From positions 420,209 to 456,521 of the forward strand of contig NZ_KL370891.1 in the NCBI RefSeq assembly GCF_000702325.1: DNA of 36,313 nucleotides, in the 5' to 3' direction. This document shows positions 1-6,975 of this stretch, in pieces. Positions within the stretch are counted from its first letter, which is position 1. The number at the start of each line of letters is the position of its first letter. This stretch comes from Thiomicrorhabdus sp. Milos-T2. GTDB lineage: Bacteria > Pseudomonadota > Gammaproteobacteria > Thiomicrospirales > Thiomicrospiraceae. The notes beneath the pieces are model-generated. The model worked only from the letters and a program-made list of their open reading frames with translations. It searched no databases and was not told the origin of the DNA. The position numbers were made by a program, and so were the translations under genes.

Positions 1-134
1 AGCTAATGTATTTAAGTGGCTTTAATTTTATGTGCTTAAAATATTTAATCACCTCACTTTTTATTAAAAATAAATTGAGGTAATTAATTGCTACACATTA
101 AAAAATAGATAGTCAATTATTTTGGTAAATAGTT

Positions 135-1106
135 TTATTTACTAGGAATTGGTTTTATTGTTAAATCTTGTGCATTTGCTTTTACAAAACCGTATTTCGC
201 ATAAATATTTTGAGCACCATCTGTTGTTAGATAAGTTAAATAACGTTTAGCATTTTGTTGGTTTTTAGCTGTTTTTAAAATACCAATAGAATAGCCAACT
301 TTATCAGCCATGTTATAAGGTGCTGGAATTTCTACACCCTCGAGAGCACGCCCAAGAGATTTGTTATATTTTACTTCTGTTGTCCAAACAATACCTACGT
401 CTGCTTTGCCATTTTCAATACGGTGTGGAGTTTCACGGTGATGACGTTTTGTGTAATAGGTTTCGCCTTCAACTGCCCAACAACCTTTACACTGTTTATC
501 ATTTGTTAGCTCTTGGTACATACCTAAATCTTTTAGCATTTGAGAACCATAGAACTTATAAATTCCTTCTGTTAAAGGGTTAGGAAAAGATTTAACTAAA
601 TCTTTTCTTGTTAAGTCTTCCACACCTTTTATATTTTTAGGGTTACCCTTAGCAACCATTAACTCCAATTTATTATGAGCATAGGTCAGGTAAGAGTCCA
701 TTAGACCTTTCTCTTTTAACTTTTTTAAATGACCTAGATTTACACTGCCGTAAATATCAGGATTTTGTGCTGTTTTTTGTCCGTTAATTTTACCTTGTTG
801 CAGAATTTGACCTTTTAGGATTTGACCTGGTGGAATCGTTTCTAGGTAAACCGTCTTAACAGATGGATTGTTTTTTTGAAAATCTTTTATTAAATCTTCC
901 ATAACCATAAACTGGTTACCCGCCACATAAACAGTTAAATCTGAGTTATACGAATCTGAGATTCTTCCATATTCAATATGACCATCAGCATAAAATGTAC
1001 GGTAATCATGACCCTGTCCAGCATCTGCCGCTATACTTGATCCAAATAAAAACATACTAGCTGCTGCAACCGATGCAAAACAGACATTCTTTAATTTTGT
1101 ACTCAT
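135..1106 (-). CDS. Orphan periplasmic solute-binding protein (ModA-like)
   Basis: Exported binding protein of about 323 residues. I place the start at the ATG at 1106-1104, which has GGAG eight bases upstream; an in-frame GTG at 1115 overlaps that ribosome site and is less likely. The first ~27 residues form a signal peptide ending SSIA-AD. The mature part has the two-lobed binding-protein look: TVYVAGNQFMVMEDLI near residue 58, ELMVAKGNPKNIKGVEDL near 148 and KADVGIVWTTEV near 234 resemble molybdate/sulfate-type (ModA-like) proteins. Odd features are a CKGCW motif at about 206-210 and a basic His-rich stretch (KRHHRETPHR) just after it, which might bind a metal or form a disulfide (inference). 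No permease or ATPase gene lies beside it, so the ligand and any transporter are unknown. It lies downstream of, and is read in the same direction as, the sensor-regulator gene at 1321-3264, which suggests functional linkage. Family-level call is firm; substrate is not. Confidence 0.8.
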   Translation of the reverse strand: MSTKLKNVCFASVAAASMFLFGSSIAADAGQGHDYRTFYADGHIEYGRISDSYNSDLTVYVAGNQFMVMEDLIKDFQKNNPSVKTVYLETIPPGQILKGQILQQGKINGQKTAQNPDIYGSVNLGHLKKLKEKGLMDSYLTYAHNKLELMVAKGNPKNIKGVEDLTRKDLVKSFPNPLTEGIYKFYGSQMLKDLGMYQELTNDKQCKGCWAVEGETYYTKRHHRETPHRIENGKADVGIVWTTEVKYNKSLGRALEGVEIPAPYNMADKVGYSIGILKTAKNQQNAKRYLTYLTTDGAQNIYAKYGFVKANAQDLTIKPIPSK

Positions 1107-1194
1107 AACAATCACTCCAAAGATTAAGTTTTAATTTCAAAACAATTCTTATTCAACGCAGCTTACTGTTCAGTTTAATTAAAGTTTATTGAGC

Positions 1195-1223
1195 TATCTA
1201 ATAATAAAACTGCTTATTTGTAA
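1195..1223 (-). promoter_or_regulatory. Candidate promoter of the binding-protein gene
   Basis: On the minus strand TTACAA (1223-1218) and TAGATA (1200-1195) are separated by 17 bases, a weak sigma-70-like pair about 90 bases before the ATG at 1106. The rest of the 1107-1320 gap is AT-rich and shows no other clear signal except the palindrome at its upstream edge. Confidence 0.3.
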
Positions 1224-1305
1224 GTGCTGAAATATTGAAATGTTTAATCGTTATCTATTAGTGCTTAAAGCGAATTTGAAAGCAATATATTGATTTACTT
1301 GGGTG

Positions 1306-1327
1306 TACCTAGGGAATTCCCTAGGTA
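1306..1327. promoter_or_regulatory. 22-bp perfect palindrome, lux-box-like operator candidate
   Basis: A perfect 22-base palindrome, TACCTA-N10-TAGGTA with GGGAATTCCC in the centre. It contains the TAG stop codon of the upstream regulator gene. Neither strand has a T-run after it, so it is not a normal intrinsic terminator. The inner 20 bases have the ACCT...AGGT ends of LuxR-type operators, and the neighbouring gene encodes a LuxR-type DNA-binding domain. On the minus strand it runs directly into GTACACCCAAGTAA, close to a motif (GTACACCAGTAA) found upstream of the regulator. Function as an operator is inference. Confidence 0.5.
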
Positions 1328-3264
1328 GGGTTAACAATGCCAGATAGAATGGCCTGTTTGACGAGTTGAATAGTTGAAGTTGCTTTTGTTTTTCGTAATA
1401 AATTAGCGCGATGTAGCTCAACGGTTTTAGGGCTTATTTTTAAAATACGTGCAATATTTTTATTTGGTTCACCATCCACAACTAATTTTAAGACTTCTTT
1501 TTCTCGTGAAGTGAGGTCTAAAAATTGTTTTTGCAAAATTTGAAGTTGATTATGATTCGAATCCTCATTATCAATTCTTATAATTTCATTGCTTGCCCAA
1601 AAGGCCAATACATTTAAAATACGAAGATCAAATTCTGCTAATTCTTGACTTTCTAAAAGGTTTATATCCCCTTGTTGTTCTGTTACAAACTCAAATAAGC
1701 ACCCTGATGTACCTGAAACAAATACAGGCAATGCAATATAAGTTTTCCATTTATTTTGACCATTATGAACAACCACCTTATTTTCTATGATTGCCTGGTT
1801 TCCATAATCCATTGAACAAGGGGCTTTATTGACCTCTTTAGACGAACTAAAGATACATAAATTAAATTGGTTATTTTCAAACCTTGATAGAATAGCCGAT
1901 TCAACCCCCAAATATTTTCGGGTTAAATCTAATATTGACTGTAATTTTTCTTTACCTTCTAGATCAAATCTTGTTGAAATATTGTAAAGTTCATGCAAAA
2001 ATTCGCAGCCGTTATTAATGGTTTTTTCAGACTGAATACGGAATTCGATATCTTGCTGTAACACTCGGTTTATTTCAATCAGTTCATTAGTACGCTGTTG
2101 AATCATTAAAATTTGCTGATCTCGCTGAGATGTCAATTGTTGTTGTTGACCTAATAGTTTTCGATTTTCTTTTAAAATAAAAACTATAAATAAGACACAC
2201 ATTAAAAACAAAAATGAGATTGCCATTATCCAATAAGAATATAGGTGCCAAAACTTATTTAAATCAAACGCCTGTGGTTCAAAAGGTGGAATTTTTAATT
2301 CTTTTAAGAGGGTTTTTGCAATTTGGTAATTTAACGGAATTGTCCAGCCAGCAGTATCTGAAGCACGCGCTGGAATCGAGTCTTGTCGCATCTCAAGTAA
2401 AGCTATAAGTACTTTTTTAGCAAGCTTAGTATTGGTTTTAGGCACACTTGCTAATGGCCACTCTGGGTACAATTGAGAGCTATGTACAAATGGAAAGCTC
2501 GTTGATTTTTTAGGTGCGATAACCTTAAAATCCTCTAAAGAAATTCCATCTTTTAGTGTCATTTTTTCTAAAATACCTGTACGAACAATCCCCACGTCTG
2601 TTTTACCTGATAAAACATGTTGCACAATATCCGATTGAGGAAACCCTAACCATTTAATGTTTAGATCTTTTTTAACATCAATACCAAAATCTGAAAATAC
2701 TTTCTCAGCTAATTGAAACCCACCAAAAGCACCTTCACCCACCGCGGCCAAAGAATGATTTTTAAGCGATTTTATGGTGTCTAAATGAGCATCTTTTCTT
2801 GTAAAAATGACTGCTCCGTAATGCTCTAAAGCATGATTAATGTAAGATGTTTTTAAGGTGGCCATTGCCGTTACGTTGTTTTTAGCTTGTAACTGTATAT
2901 AGTGACCGGGATTGGTTAAAACAAAATCTAACTGCTCTTTATTAATAGCCTGGTTAATCTCTTCAAGGGTTAAAGGAACGATTGTAAACTGACAAGAAGG
3001 TATTTTATTTGAGAGATATTTTGCCGTTGGCGTCCATTGTGAAAGCGTTGCAATTTTACCTTTGTATGCCAAAACACCAATAGTAACTTGTTTAACGCCC
3101 AATTCATTTCCATAAACAACTGACGATAAAAGCAATAAGCAGAACACCGCAAAAAATTGCAAACTGCATCGAAGTCTATGATGAATTAACTGTTTAAGCT
3201 GAGTAAGAGTTTCTATTTTTAGCCTACTTTCTTTTATTTTATTTAAACGAAAATAATTAACCAT
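1321..3264 (-). CDS. Transmembrane one-component regulator: PhnD-like sensor, GAF, LuxR HTH
   Basis: 647 residues. An N-terminal cytoplasmic stub is followed by a hydrophobic segment (residues ~33-52) that anchors or exports the next part. Residues ~55-330 are a PhnD-like periplasmic binding domain (VTIGVLAYKG, LDFVLTNPGHYIQLQ, GAFGGFQLAEKVF, WLGFPQSDIVQHVLSGKTDVGIVRTG). A membrane helix spans ~343-364, a coiled-coil-like Gln/Glu-rich linker ~365-412 and a GAF-like domain ~420-560. The end (583-642, LTSREKEVLKLVVDGEPNKNIA...SPKTVELHRANLLRKTKA) is a typical LuxR/NarL helix-turn-helix. There is no histidine kinase or receiver domain, so a periplasmic ligand signal would pass straight through the membrane to DNA. 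PhnD-like sensors are known on histidine kinases such as TtrS; this fusion replaces the kinase with the DNA-binding domain. The likely nearby target is the binding-protein gene downstream (inference). The ATG at 3264-3262 has no good ribosome site. Confidence 0.85.
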   Translation of the reverse strand: MVNYFRLNKIKESRLKIETLTQLKQLIHHRLRCSLQFFAVFCLLLLSSVVYGNELGVKQVTIGVLAYKGKIATLSQWTPTAKYLSNKIPSCQFTIVPLTLEEINQAINKEQLDFVLTNPGHYIQLQAKNNVTAMATLKTSYINHALEHYGAVIFTRKDAHLDTIKSLKNHSLAAVGEGAFGGFQLAEKVFSDFGIDVKKDLNIKWLGFPQSDIVQHVLSGKTDVGIVRTGILEKMTLKDGISLEDFKVIAPKKSTSFPFVHSSQLYPEWPLASVPKTNTKLAKKVLIALLEMRQDSIPARASDTAGWTIPLNYQIAKTLLKELKIPPFEPQAFDLNKFWHLYSYWIMAISFLFLMCVLFIVFILKENRKLLGQQQQLTSQRDQQILMIQQRTNELIEINRVLQQDIEFRIQSEKTINNGCEFLHELYNISTRFDLEGKEKLQSILDLTRKYLGVESAILSRFENNQFNLCIFSSSKEVNKAPCSMDYGNQAIIENKVVVHNGQNKWKTYIALPVFVSGTSGCLFEFVTEQQGDINLLESQELAEFDLRILNVLAFWASNEIIRIDNEDSNHNQLQILQKQFLDLTSREKEVLKLVVDGEPNKNIARILKISPKTVELHRANLLRKTKATSTIQLVKQAILSGIVNPT

Positions 3265-3302
3265 TTGTATGAAAGGTGTTTATTATCATTTTATTTTAAA
3301 CT

Positions 3303-3378
3303 ACTCAAAAAATAGAATGGTAAATAAAATAATACCTATGAGGTATTAATAATTTAATAAGTACACCAGTAAGTACAC
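3303..3378 (-). promoter_or_regulatory. Regulator promoter region with palindrome and direct repeat
   Basis: Upstream of the regulator gene the minus strand carries TTGAGT (3308-3303) followed 17 bases later by TAATAA, a possible -35/-10 pair. About 20 bases further upstream is an inverted repeat, TAATACCT-ATG-AGGTATTA (3330-3348), then two direct copies of AAGTACAC 12 bases apart (3359-3366 and 3371-3378). The TACCT/AGGTA arms resemble those of the palindrome at 1306-1327, and GTACACC also recurs there. The placement suits an activator or autoregulator site, by inference. The rest of the 3265-3581 gap holds only the terminator described next. Confidence 0.4.
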
Positions 3379-3442
3379 AGTTTAAGTTTTTTAGTTAAAA
3401 TGCCTTTATTTATCTATTTGTTCGGTGTAGCCACCATATTTT

Positions 3443-3482
3443 AAAGCCCGTACTTTCATTTAGTTAAGTACGGGCTTTTTTG
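3443..3482 (+). terminator. Intrinsic terminator with no obvious gene in front of it
   Basis: AAAGCCCGTACTT (3443-3455) pairs perfectly with AAGTACGGGCTTT (3466-3478) around a 10-base loop, followed by a T-run on the plus strand. No plus-strand gene lies upstream within the window: the sequence back to 3265 is the promoter region of a minus-strand gene. It may end a short untranslated RNA started from around 3395 (TAAAAT there could be a -10), or limit antisense transcription into fic. Confidence 0.75.
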
Positions 3483-3581
3483 TTTTTGTAGATAAGTTTA
3501 AAAGTTAGCGTATGTTTAATTTTTCTATTTTTTTAAATGTATTTAGAATCTATGTTAAATTTTGAGTGTTTTTTTAACATA

Positions 3582-4688
3582 TTAGTTTTTGTAAGTTGTG
3601 AACTCACTCCTGTCTGTTGTCAGTAGTTTTAATAGTTTAGAGTGAACGAAAAGCTTTTCCCTTCCCATTTCAATTTCAACCAATACGCCAATATCACAAA
3701 GTTGTTTTAGATAATTTGAGGCCGTTTGGCGTTTGGCAATATTCCTTTCCACGAGGTTGTTGATTCGACAGTAAGGTTGTTCAAAAATTAGGTCAACTAG
3801 CTCATAGCTATATACTTTTGGTAGGGATTCTTTAATGTATTCACGAGTATGTTCGGCAAGCTGGGTAATGGCTTGAATTTTATTAGTTGTCCAGTTAGAG
3901 GTTTTTTCAACGCCTTTTAAAATAAAGGTAATCCACTCTTCCCAGGCTTGTTCTTTGGTCACTTTTAGAAGTAGTTGATAGTAGTCTTTTTTGTTTTGAA
4001 TTATGTAACGGCTTAAATACAAAATAGGAAGAGTTAATAGCTCTTCTTGAATAAGATACAAACTATTTACAACACGTCCAGTTCGTCCATTACCATCTGT
4101 AAAAGGGTGGATCGCCTCAAACTGGTAGTGTGCTACCGCTAAACGAATCAAAGGGTCTAATTCTGGTTGGTTATGAATAAACTGCTCCCAGTTGCTTAGT
4201 AATTCTCTAATCACCTCTTCGCCTTCTGGTGGTGTGTAAATCACCGTTCCTGACTTGTCACTTGCTAATGCTGTTCCGGGGACTTTACGAATTTGCATTT
4301 GTTGCCCTTTAATTTGACTACAAATGGCTATACAGGTATTGGTATTGAGTGGTTTTTTTACAAGCTCCTGAAACCCAGTAAAAAGGGCAGTACGATAGCG
4401 CAGAGCCTCCTTAGTTGCCGAGTCTGCATTTTGCTCTTCTTGGGCATATTGAAACAGTTTATCGGTAGTGGTAACAATGTTCTCTATTTCAGAAGAGGAC
4501 TGAGCTTCTAACAAAGGTAGAGTGTTTATCAGGATACTTTGGTTGGGAATAAGCTTTGCAGACTGATTTAACTCAGCGAGAGCGGCACGAGCAGAAATAC
4601 AGGCTTTTAAAATTGATTTAGTTTCCAGTTCTTGCTCAGGAGGCAATAATGGTAAATCATTGTAAGGTTTGCCTGGATTCCAGTTCAT
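3582..4688 (-). CDS. Fic-domain protein AMP-transferase with N-terminal self-inhibition and winged helix
   Basis: 368 residues. The Fic signature [12 protein letters not shown] is intact at 194-205, with catalytic His194, which in this family transfers AMP from ATP to a hydroxyl side chain of a target protein. Residues 65-70 (SSEIEN region) match the inhibitory motif (S/T)xxxE(G/N) of class II Fic proteins, where the Glu (here E69) blocks ATP, so the enzyme carries its own antitoxin helix. The N-terminal segment ([15 protein letters not shown]) is typical of SoFic-like proteins. Residues ~290-355 look like a winged helix ([34 protein letters not shown]), suggesting DNA binding. It is monocistronic and its upstream DNA carries six ordered TGTCGAT sites, so tight and perhaps autogenous regulation is likely (inference). 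Target protein unknown. Confidence 0.92.
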   Translation of the reverse strand: MNWNPGKPYNDLPLLPPEQELETKSILKACISARAALAELNQSAKLIPNQSILINTLPLLEAQSSSEIENIVTTTDKLFQYAQEEQNADSATKEALRYRTALFTGFQELVKKPLNTNTCIAICSQIKGQQMQIRKVPGTALASDKSGTVIYTPPEGEEVIRELLSNWEQFIHNQPELDPLIRLAVAHYQFEAIHPFTDGNGRTGRVVNSLYLIQEELLTLPILYLSRYIIQNKKDYYQLLLKVTKEQAWEEWITFILKGVEKTSNWTTNKIQAITQLAEHTREYIKESLPKVYSYELVDLIFEQPYCRINNLVERNIAKRQTASNYLKQLCDIGVLVEIEMGREKLFVHSKLLKLLTTDRSEFTTYKN

Positions 4689-4712
4689 AAGATTCTCTTG
4701 AAAAATACAATT

Positions 4713-4829
4713 TGTCGATAATTTTAACGTTTATCGACATGTTTTAGCGATATGTCGATAGTTTAAACATATTAGAAGGTTATGTCGATTATTTTTAGTT
4801 TTATCGACATATTATGGAGTTGTGTCGAT
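4713..4829. promoter_or_regulatory. Phased array of six TGTCGAT operator-like sites
   Basis: The 7-mer TGTCGAT or its complement ATCGACA occurs at 4713, 4733 (inverted), 4753, 4783, 4803 (inverted) and 4823. Start-to-start spacings are exactly 20, 20, 30, 20 and 20 bases, so all sites lie on nearly the same face of the helix, as two matching triads (+,-,+). Flanks are often T or A, giving ATGTCGATA or TATCGACAT at several sites. The array lies 25-141 bases before the fic start and overlaps its probable promoter. It has the look of a cooperative repressor or activator array; the binding protein is unknown, with the Fic winged helix one candidate. Confidence 0.75.
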
Positions 4830-4836
4830 TTCATAA

Positions 4837-4854
4837 ACCTATCAATTGATAGGT
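4837..4854. promoter_or_regulatory. 18-bp perfect palindrome between fic and the exported-protein gene
   Basis: ACCTATCAATTGATAGGT is a perfect 18-base palindrome directly after the TGTCGAT array. No T-run follows on either side, so an operator is more likely than a terminator. Its ACCTA/TAGGT ends match the palindromes at 1306-1327 and 14947-14967. Confidence 0.4.
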
Positions 4855-4955
4855 CTTTCTAGGTTGTAATGTATGTTCTCTAGATGTTTTTGACTTAATT
4901 TATTGAGATTACTTTACTTATTCAATCATTCAATAAGAATGGAATTTTTTGTTTT

Positions 4956-4964
4956 TGGTATGAT
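4956..4964 (+). promoter_or_regulatory. Extended -10 promoter of the small exported-protein gene
   Basis: TGGTATGAT fits the extended -10 form TGnTATAAT, 30 bases before the ATG at 4994. No good -35 is visible, as is common for extended -10 promoters. Confidence 0.45.
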
Positions 4965-4993
4965 AGATTTTTAATTAATTAGAGTCTTGGATT

Positions 4994-5554
4994 ATGCGTT
5001 GGTTTCAATTTTTAATATTAGGATTTAGCTTGTTATATAGCTACCAGGCCTGGTCATATGCTGAACCTTGTCAGTTAGTTGCTAAGATGGCGGGTAATCA
5101 TGAGTATAAGCAGAAACCTATGCGTCTTGCCACTATGACTCAGCCTGATGAAATTCCTGCTGAATGGCATTTAAGCTTGATAGAGCAGCATGGTAGTTGG
5201 TCTATTTTTCAAACTAACCAGGCCTGGTTTCTTAAAGAGACGTGTGCTCCACTCTCTAAACGCAATGAGGCTAATGGTCATATTGTTGAGTTTATGCCTG
5301 TTTTATTGAATTTAAAAACGGATTCTAATGCGGTGATTACGGGAACGTTTATTATTAAGACTTATCACAAACGAGATTTAGATAAGGTTGTTCAGCGCTA
5401 TGGTTTTAAAGAGCTCAGTCCTCTGCCTAACCCTCAGTCTCTGATTGTGGATGTGAAGCCAACAAGTTCTTATGATTTATTGATTAGAGCATTGGATTTA
5501 GATAAAGACGTTGATTTGGCTTTGCCATTATTGAGTGAACCGCGTAAACGTTAG
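4994..5554 (+). CDS. Small exported protein, possible protease prodomain/chaperone-like fold
   Basis: 186 residues, not confidently recognised. It starts with a signal peptide (MRWFQFLILGFSLLYSYQAWSYA, cleavage near residue 23) and so is probably periplasmic. Two cysteines lie in the mature part (EPCQL and KETCAPL) and could pair. The C-terminal ~75 residues (TGTFIIKTYHKRDLDKVVQRYGFKELSPLPN...LIRALDLDKDVDLALPLL) resemble the beta-alpha-beta folds of subtilase propeptides and of the external chaperone of Aeromonas serine protease (ASP); it ends in a basic tail EPRKR. No subtilisin-like protease gene is in the window, so a chaperone or inhibitor role is only a suggestion. Two copies of CCAGGCCTGG lie inside the gene, both coding Gln-Ala-Trp. 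It converges on the thioredoxin-like gene across a shared terminator. Confidence 0.75.
   Translation: MRWFQFLILGFSLLYSYQAWSYAEPCQLVAKMAGNHEYKQKPMRLATMTQPDEIPAEWHLSLIEQHGSWSIFQTNQAWFLKETCAPLSKRNEANGHIVEFMPVLLNLKTDSNAVITGTFIIKTYHKRDLDKVVQRYGFKELSPLPNPQSLIVDVKPTSSYDLLIRALDLDKDVDLALPLLSEPRKR
5043..5054. repeat. CCAGGCCTGG dispersed palindrome, copy 1
   Basis: ACCAGGCCTGGT, coding Q-A-W in the exported-protein gene. Member of the family discussed in the findings. Confidence 0.85.
5216..5229. repeat. CCAGGCCTGG dispersed palindrome, copy 2
   Basis: A 14-base palindrome (AACCAGGCCTGGTT), again coding Q-A-W, in the same gene as copy 1. Confidence 0.85.
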
Positions 5555-5653
5555 TTTACGTGCTTTGTTTGAATCTGATTTGTTAAATCGTTGAGTTTAA
5601 TTTTGATTTGTACTTAATAAAAACATGTATCAAGTAAAAAGTTGTATCAAATT

Positions 5654-5683
5654 AAAAAGGCTTCTCAATTGAGAAGCCTTTTT
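5654..5683. terminator. Bidirectional intrinsic terminator between convergent genes
   Basis: A 30-base perfect palindrome: an A5 run, GGCTTCTCAATTGAGAAGCC, then a T5 run. It lies between the plus-strand gene ending at 5554 and the minus-strand gene ending at 5704, so it can stop transcription from both sides. Confidence 0.9.
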
Positions 5684-5703
5684 GATTGAAGTGAGAGGAG
5701 GGG

Positions 5704-6231
5704 TTAGTATTGCACCTTGCTCTCTTTTATCATTTTATAGATATCAACTCGCTTATCGTTACCCAGTGCTTTTAAACCTTGGTTAATAACTTGTTCAAGG
5801 TTTCCGGGGTAGAACTCTTCTAGCGTTAAGCCAAGAATAGGTTCGGCAATGAGTTCGCCTTTTGAGTTATAGACGTGAGTGGTTGGAGCAACGATGACTT
5901 TTTGAGAGGGTGGAAAGGTTTTCATTTCGATATCCTTGCCAGAAAAGTCTTTCATTTGCCAATGAGCACGATCCATAATGACTTGCCTAAATTCAGCATA
6001 ATCTTCAATATTGGTGGTTTCTAAAAGAGGATGGATAATATTCTCTTCGAGTTTTTTACAATAGTGACACCAGGTGGCGGTAAAGAATATAACCACCGGT
6101 ATATTATACTTTTTAGCGGTATTAGCGGTTTTTTGTAAATCAACAGCAAGAGGTAGTATTTCCCCAGCTTTTACATTTGAAAACGATACTAGTAGAGCCA
6201 TAGAGAGGCTAAAAATGAATTTCTTTGACAT
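5704..6231 (-). CDS. Periplasmic thioredoxin-fold protein (SoxW-like)
   Basis: 175 residues with a signal peptide (about residues 1-22, ending VKA). The redox motif is W54-C55-H-Y-C58 in FFTATWCHYCKKLEEN, followed by the long insertion and cis-Pro region (VIVAPTTHVYNSKGELI) of thioredoxin-fold proteins. It resembles the periplasmic thioredoxins of the SoxW/thioredoxin_7 type that reduce cysteines of exported sulfur-oxidation or cytochrome proteins; the actual partner cannot be read from this window. Strong ribosome site AAGGAG before the ATG. It follows the lipoprotein gene by 37 bases and is probably cotranscribed with it. Confidence 0.8.
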   Translation of the reverse strand: MSKKFIFSLSMALLVSFSNVKAGEILPLAVDLQKTANTAKKYNIPVVIFFTATWCHYCKKLEENIIHPLLETTNIEDYAEFRQVIMDRAHWQMKDFSGKDIEMKTFPPSQKVIVAPTTHVYNSKGELIAEPILGLTLEEFYPGNLEQVINQGLKALGNDKRVDIYKMIKESKVQY

Positions 6232-6268
6232 TATCTATGCTCCTTAGTCAATTAAATTGTGGTGAAGA

Positions 6269-6916
6269 CTACAAATAGTGACGTCTTTGGGTTCTACAAT
6301 GGCTGGCAGACTCTTTTACAAACAGTCTGATATTATCTAGACTTTCATAAGACGAACTATATAAACTTTTTTTGTAGTTACTACCGCATGCCCAATGGCC
6401 ATCGCGAAGTAATGATATGCGTTTACTTGAGCTGTATTTAGGGTTGTCTAAATATAAATAGACGCCGTTACCATGCTGAGCATAAACAAGGTAAGCGGTT
6501 TCATTAGAATTGTAGTGCTTTTTGGATTCTTCTAGTCTCAATTCAATCTGTTTAGCTTCACCACGGGCAATTTGGTAGGTATCTTCCATAATATTATAAT
6601 GGCGTTTGCCGGACTTGTAATCCCCTCCTAGAATGTTGACCATAATCACATTGCCATTTTCTGGGTTGTTGTATAAGGCGTCTAGACGTTTCTTTTCAGC
6701 AATATCTCGCTTTAGTTGTAATTCACGCTCTTTAGCGGCAGCTTTCATGCGAATGACTCTTTGTTCTTCATTATATTTTTGCTGCTTTAAGAGTAGGGCT
6801 TGACGTTCTTGAGGCGAAATGGATTTCCATTGTTCTTCACTCATGCCTAAAGGATAAGAGCTGGCACAGGCGGTTAATAAGCTAAATAGGGCTAAGATGA
6901 ATAAAGCTTTTTTCAT
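6269..6916 (-). CDS. Lipoprotein of unknown function
   Basis: 215 residues. The lipobox LLTAC near residues 13-17 marks lipid attachment at Cys17, so it is membrane-anchored. After it comes MSEEQWKSISPQERQALLLKQQ, a motif of uncharacterised gammaproteobacterial lipoproteins, then a charged, coiled-coil-like Lys/Glu/Arg stretch (~50-80). The C-terminal half (~90-205) is beta-rich and contains two cysteines (HWACGSN and SHCRTQ) that may form a disulfide. Ribosome site AGGAA precedes the ATG. Specific function is not recognised. Confidence 0.75.
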   Translation of the reverse strand: MKKALFILALFSLLTACASSYPLGMSEEQWKSISPQERQALLLKQQKYNEEQRVIRMKAAAKERELQLKRDIAEKKRLDALYNNPENGNVIMVNILGGDYKSGKRHYNIMEDTYQIARGEAKQIELRLEESKKHYNSNETAYLVYAQHGNGVYLYLDNPKYSSSKRISLLRDGHWACGSNYKKSLYSSSYESLDNIRLFVKESASHCRTQRRHYL

Positions 6917-6952
6917 GAAAATTCCTTTCTGGGGATAAATTTTTTAAGCCTT

Positions 6953-6966
6953 TACCAGGCCTGGTA
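6953..6966. repeat. CCAGGCCTGG dispersed palindrome, intergenic copy 3
   Basis: The 14-base palindrome TACCAGGCCTGGTA lies 10 bases beyond the ubiB stop codon, between ubiB and the lipoprotein gene. It has no T-run and so is not an ordinary terminator. Confidence 0.85.
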
Positions 6967-6975
6967 GGTTTATCA

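Noticed and set aside
51-142. AT-rich inverted repeats at the left edge as a terminator for the binding-protein gene
   Set aside because: Hairpins (about 51-82 and GTAAATA-GTTT-TATTTAC at 125-142) are weak and lack a clear T-run, so they were not called as a terminator.
320-583. Plus-strand open frame inside the binding-protein gene
   Set aside because: It is the antisense of a clear binding-protein gene and has no signal or ribosome site of its own.
4713-4829. CRISPR-like array
   Set aside because: Repeats are only 7-9 bases, alternate in orientation and sit in a promoter; there are no spacers of CRISPR size and no cas genes.
4689-4993. A small antitoxin gene partnering Fic
   Set aside because: No convincing short frame with a ribosome site exists here; the inhibitory motif is within Fic itself.
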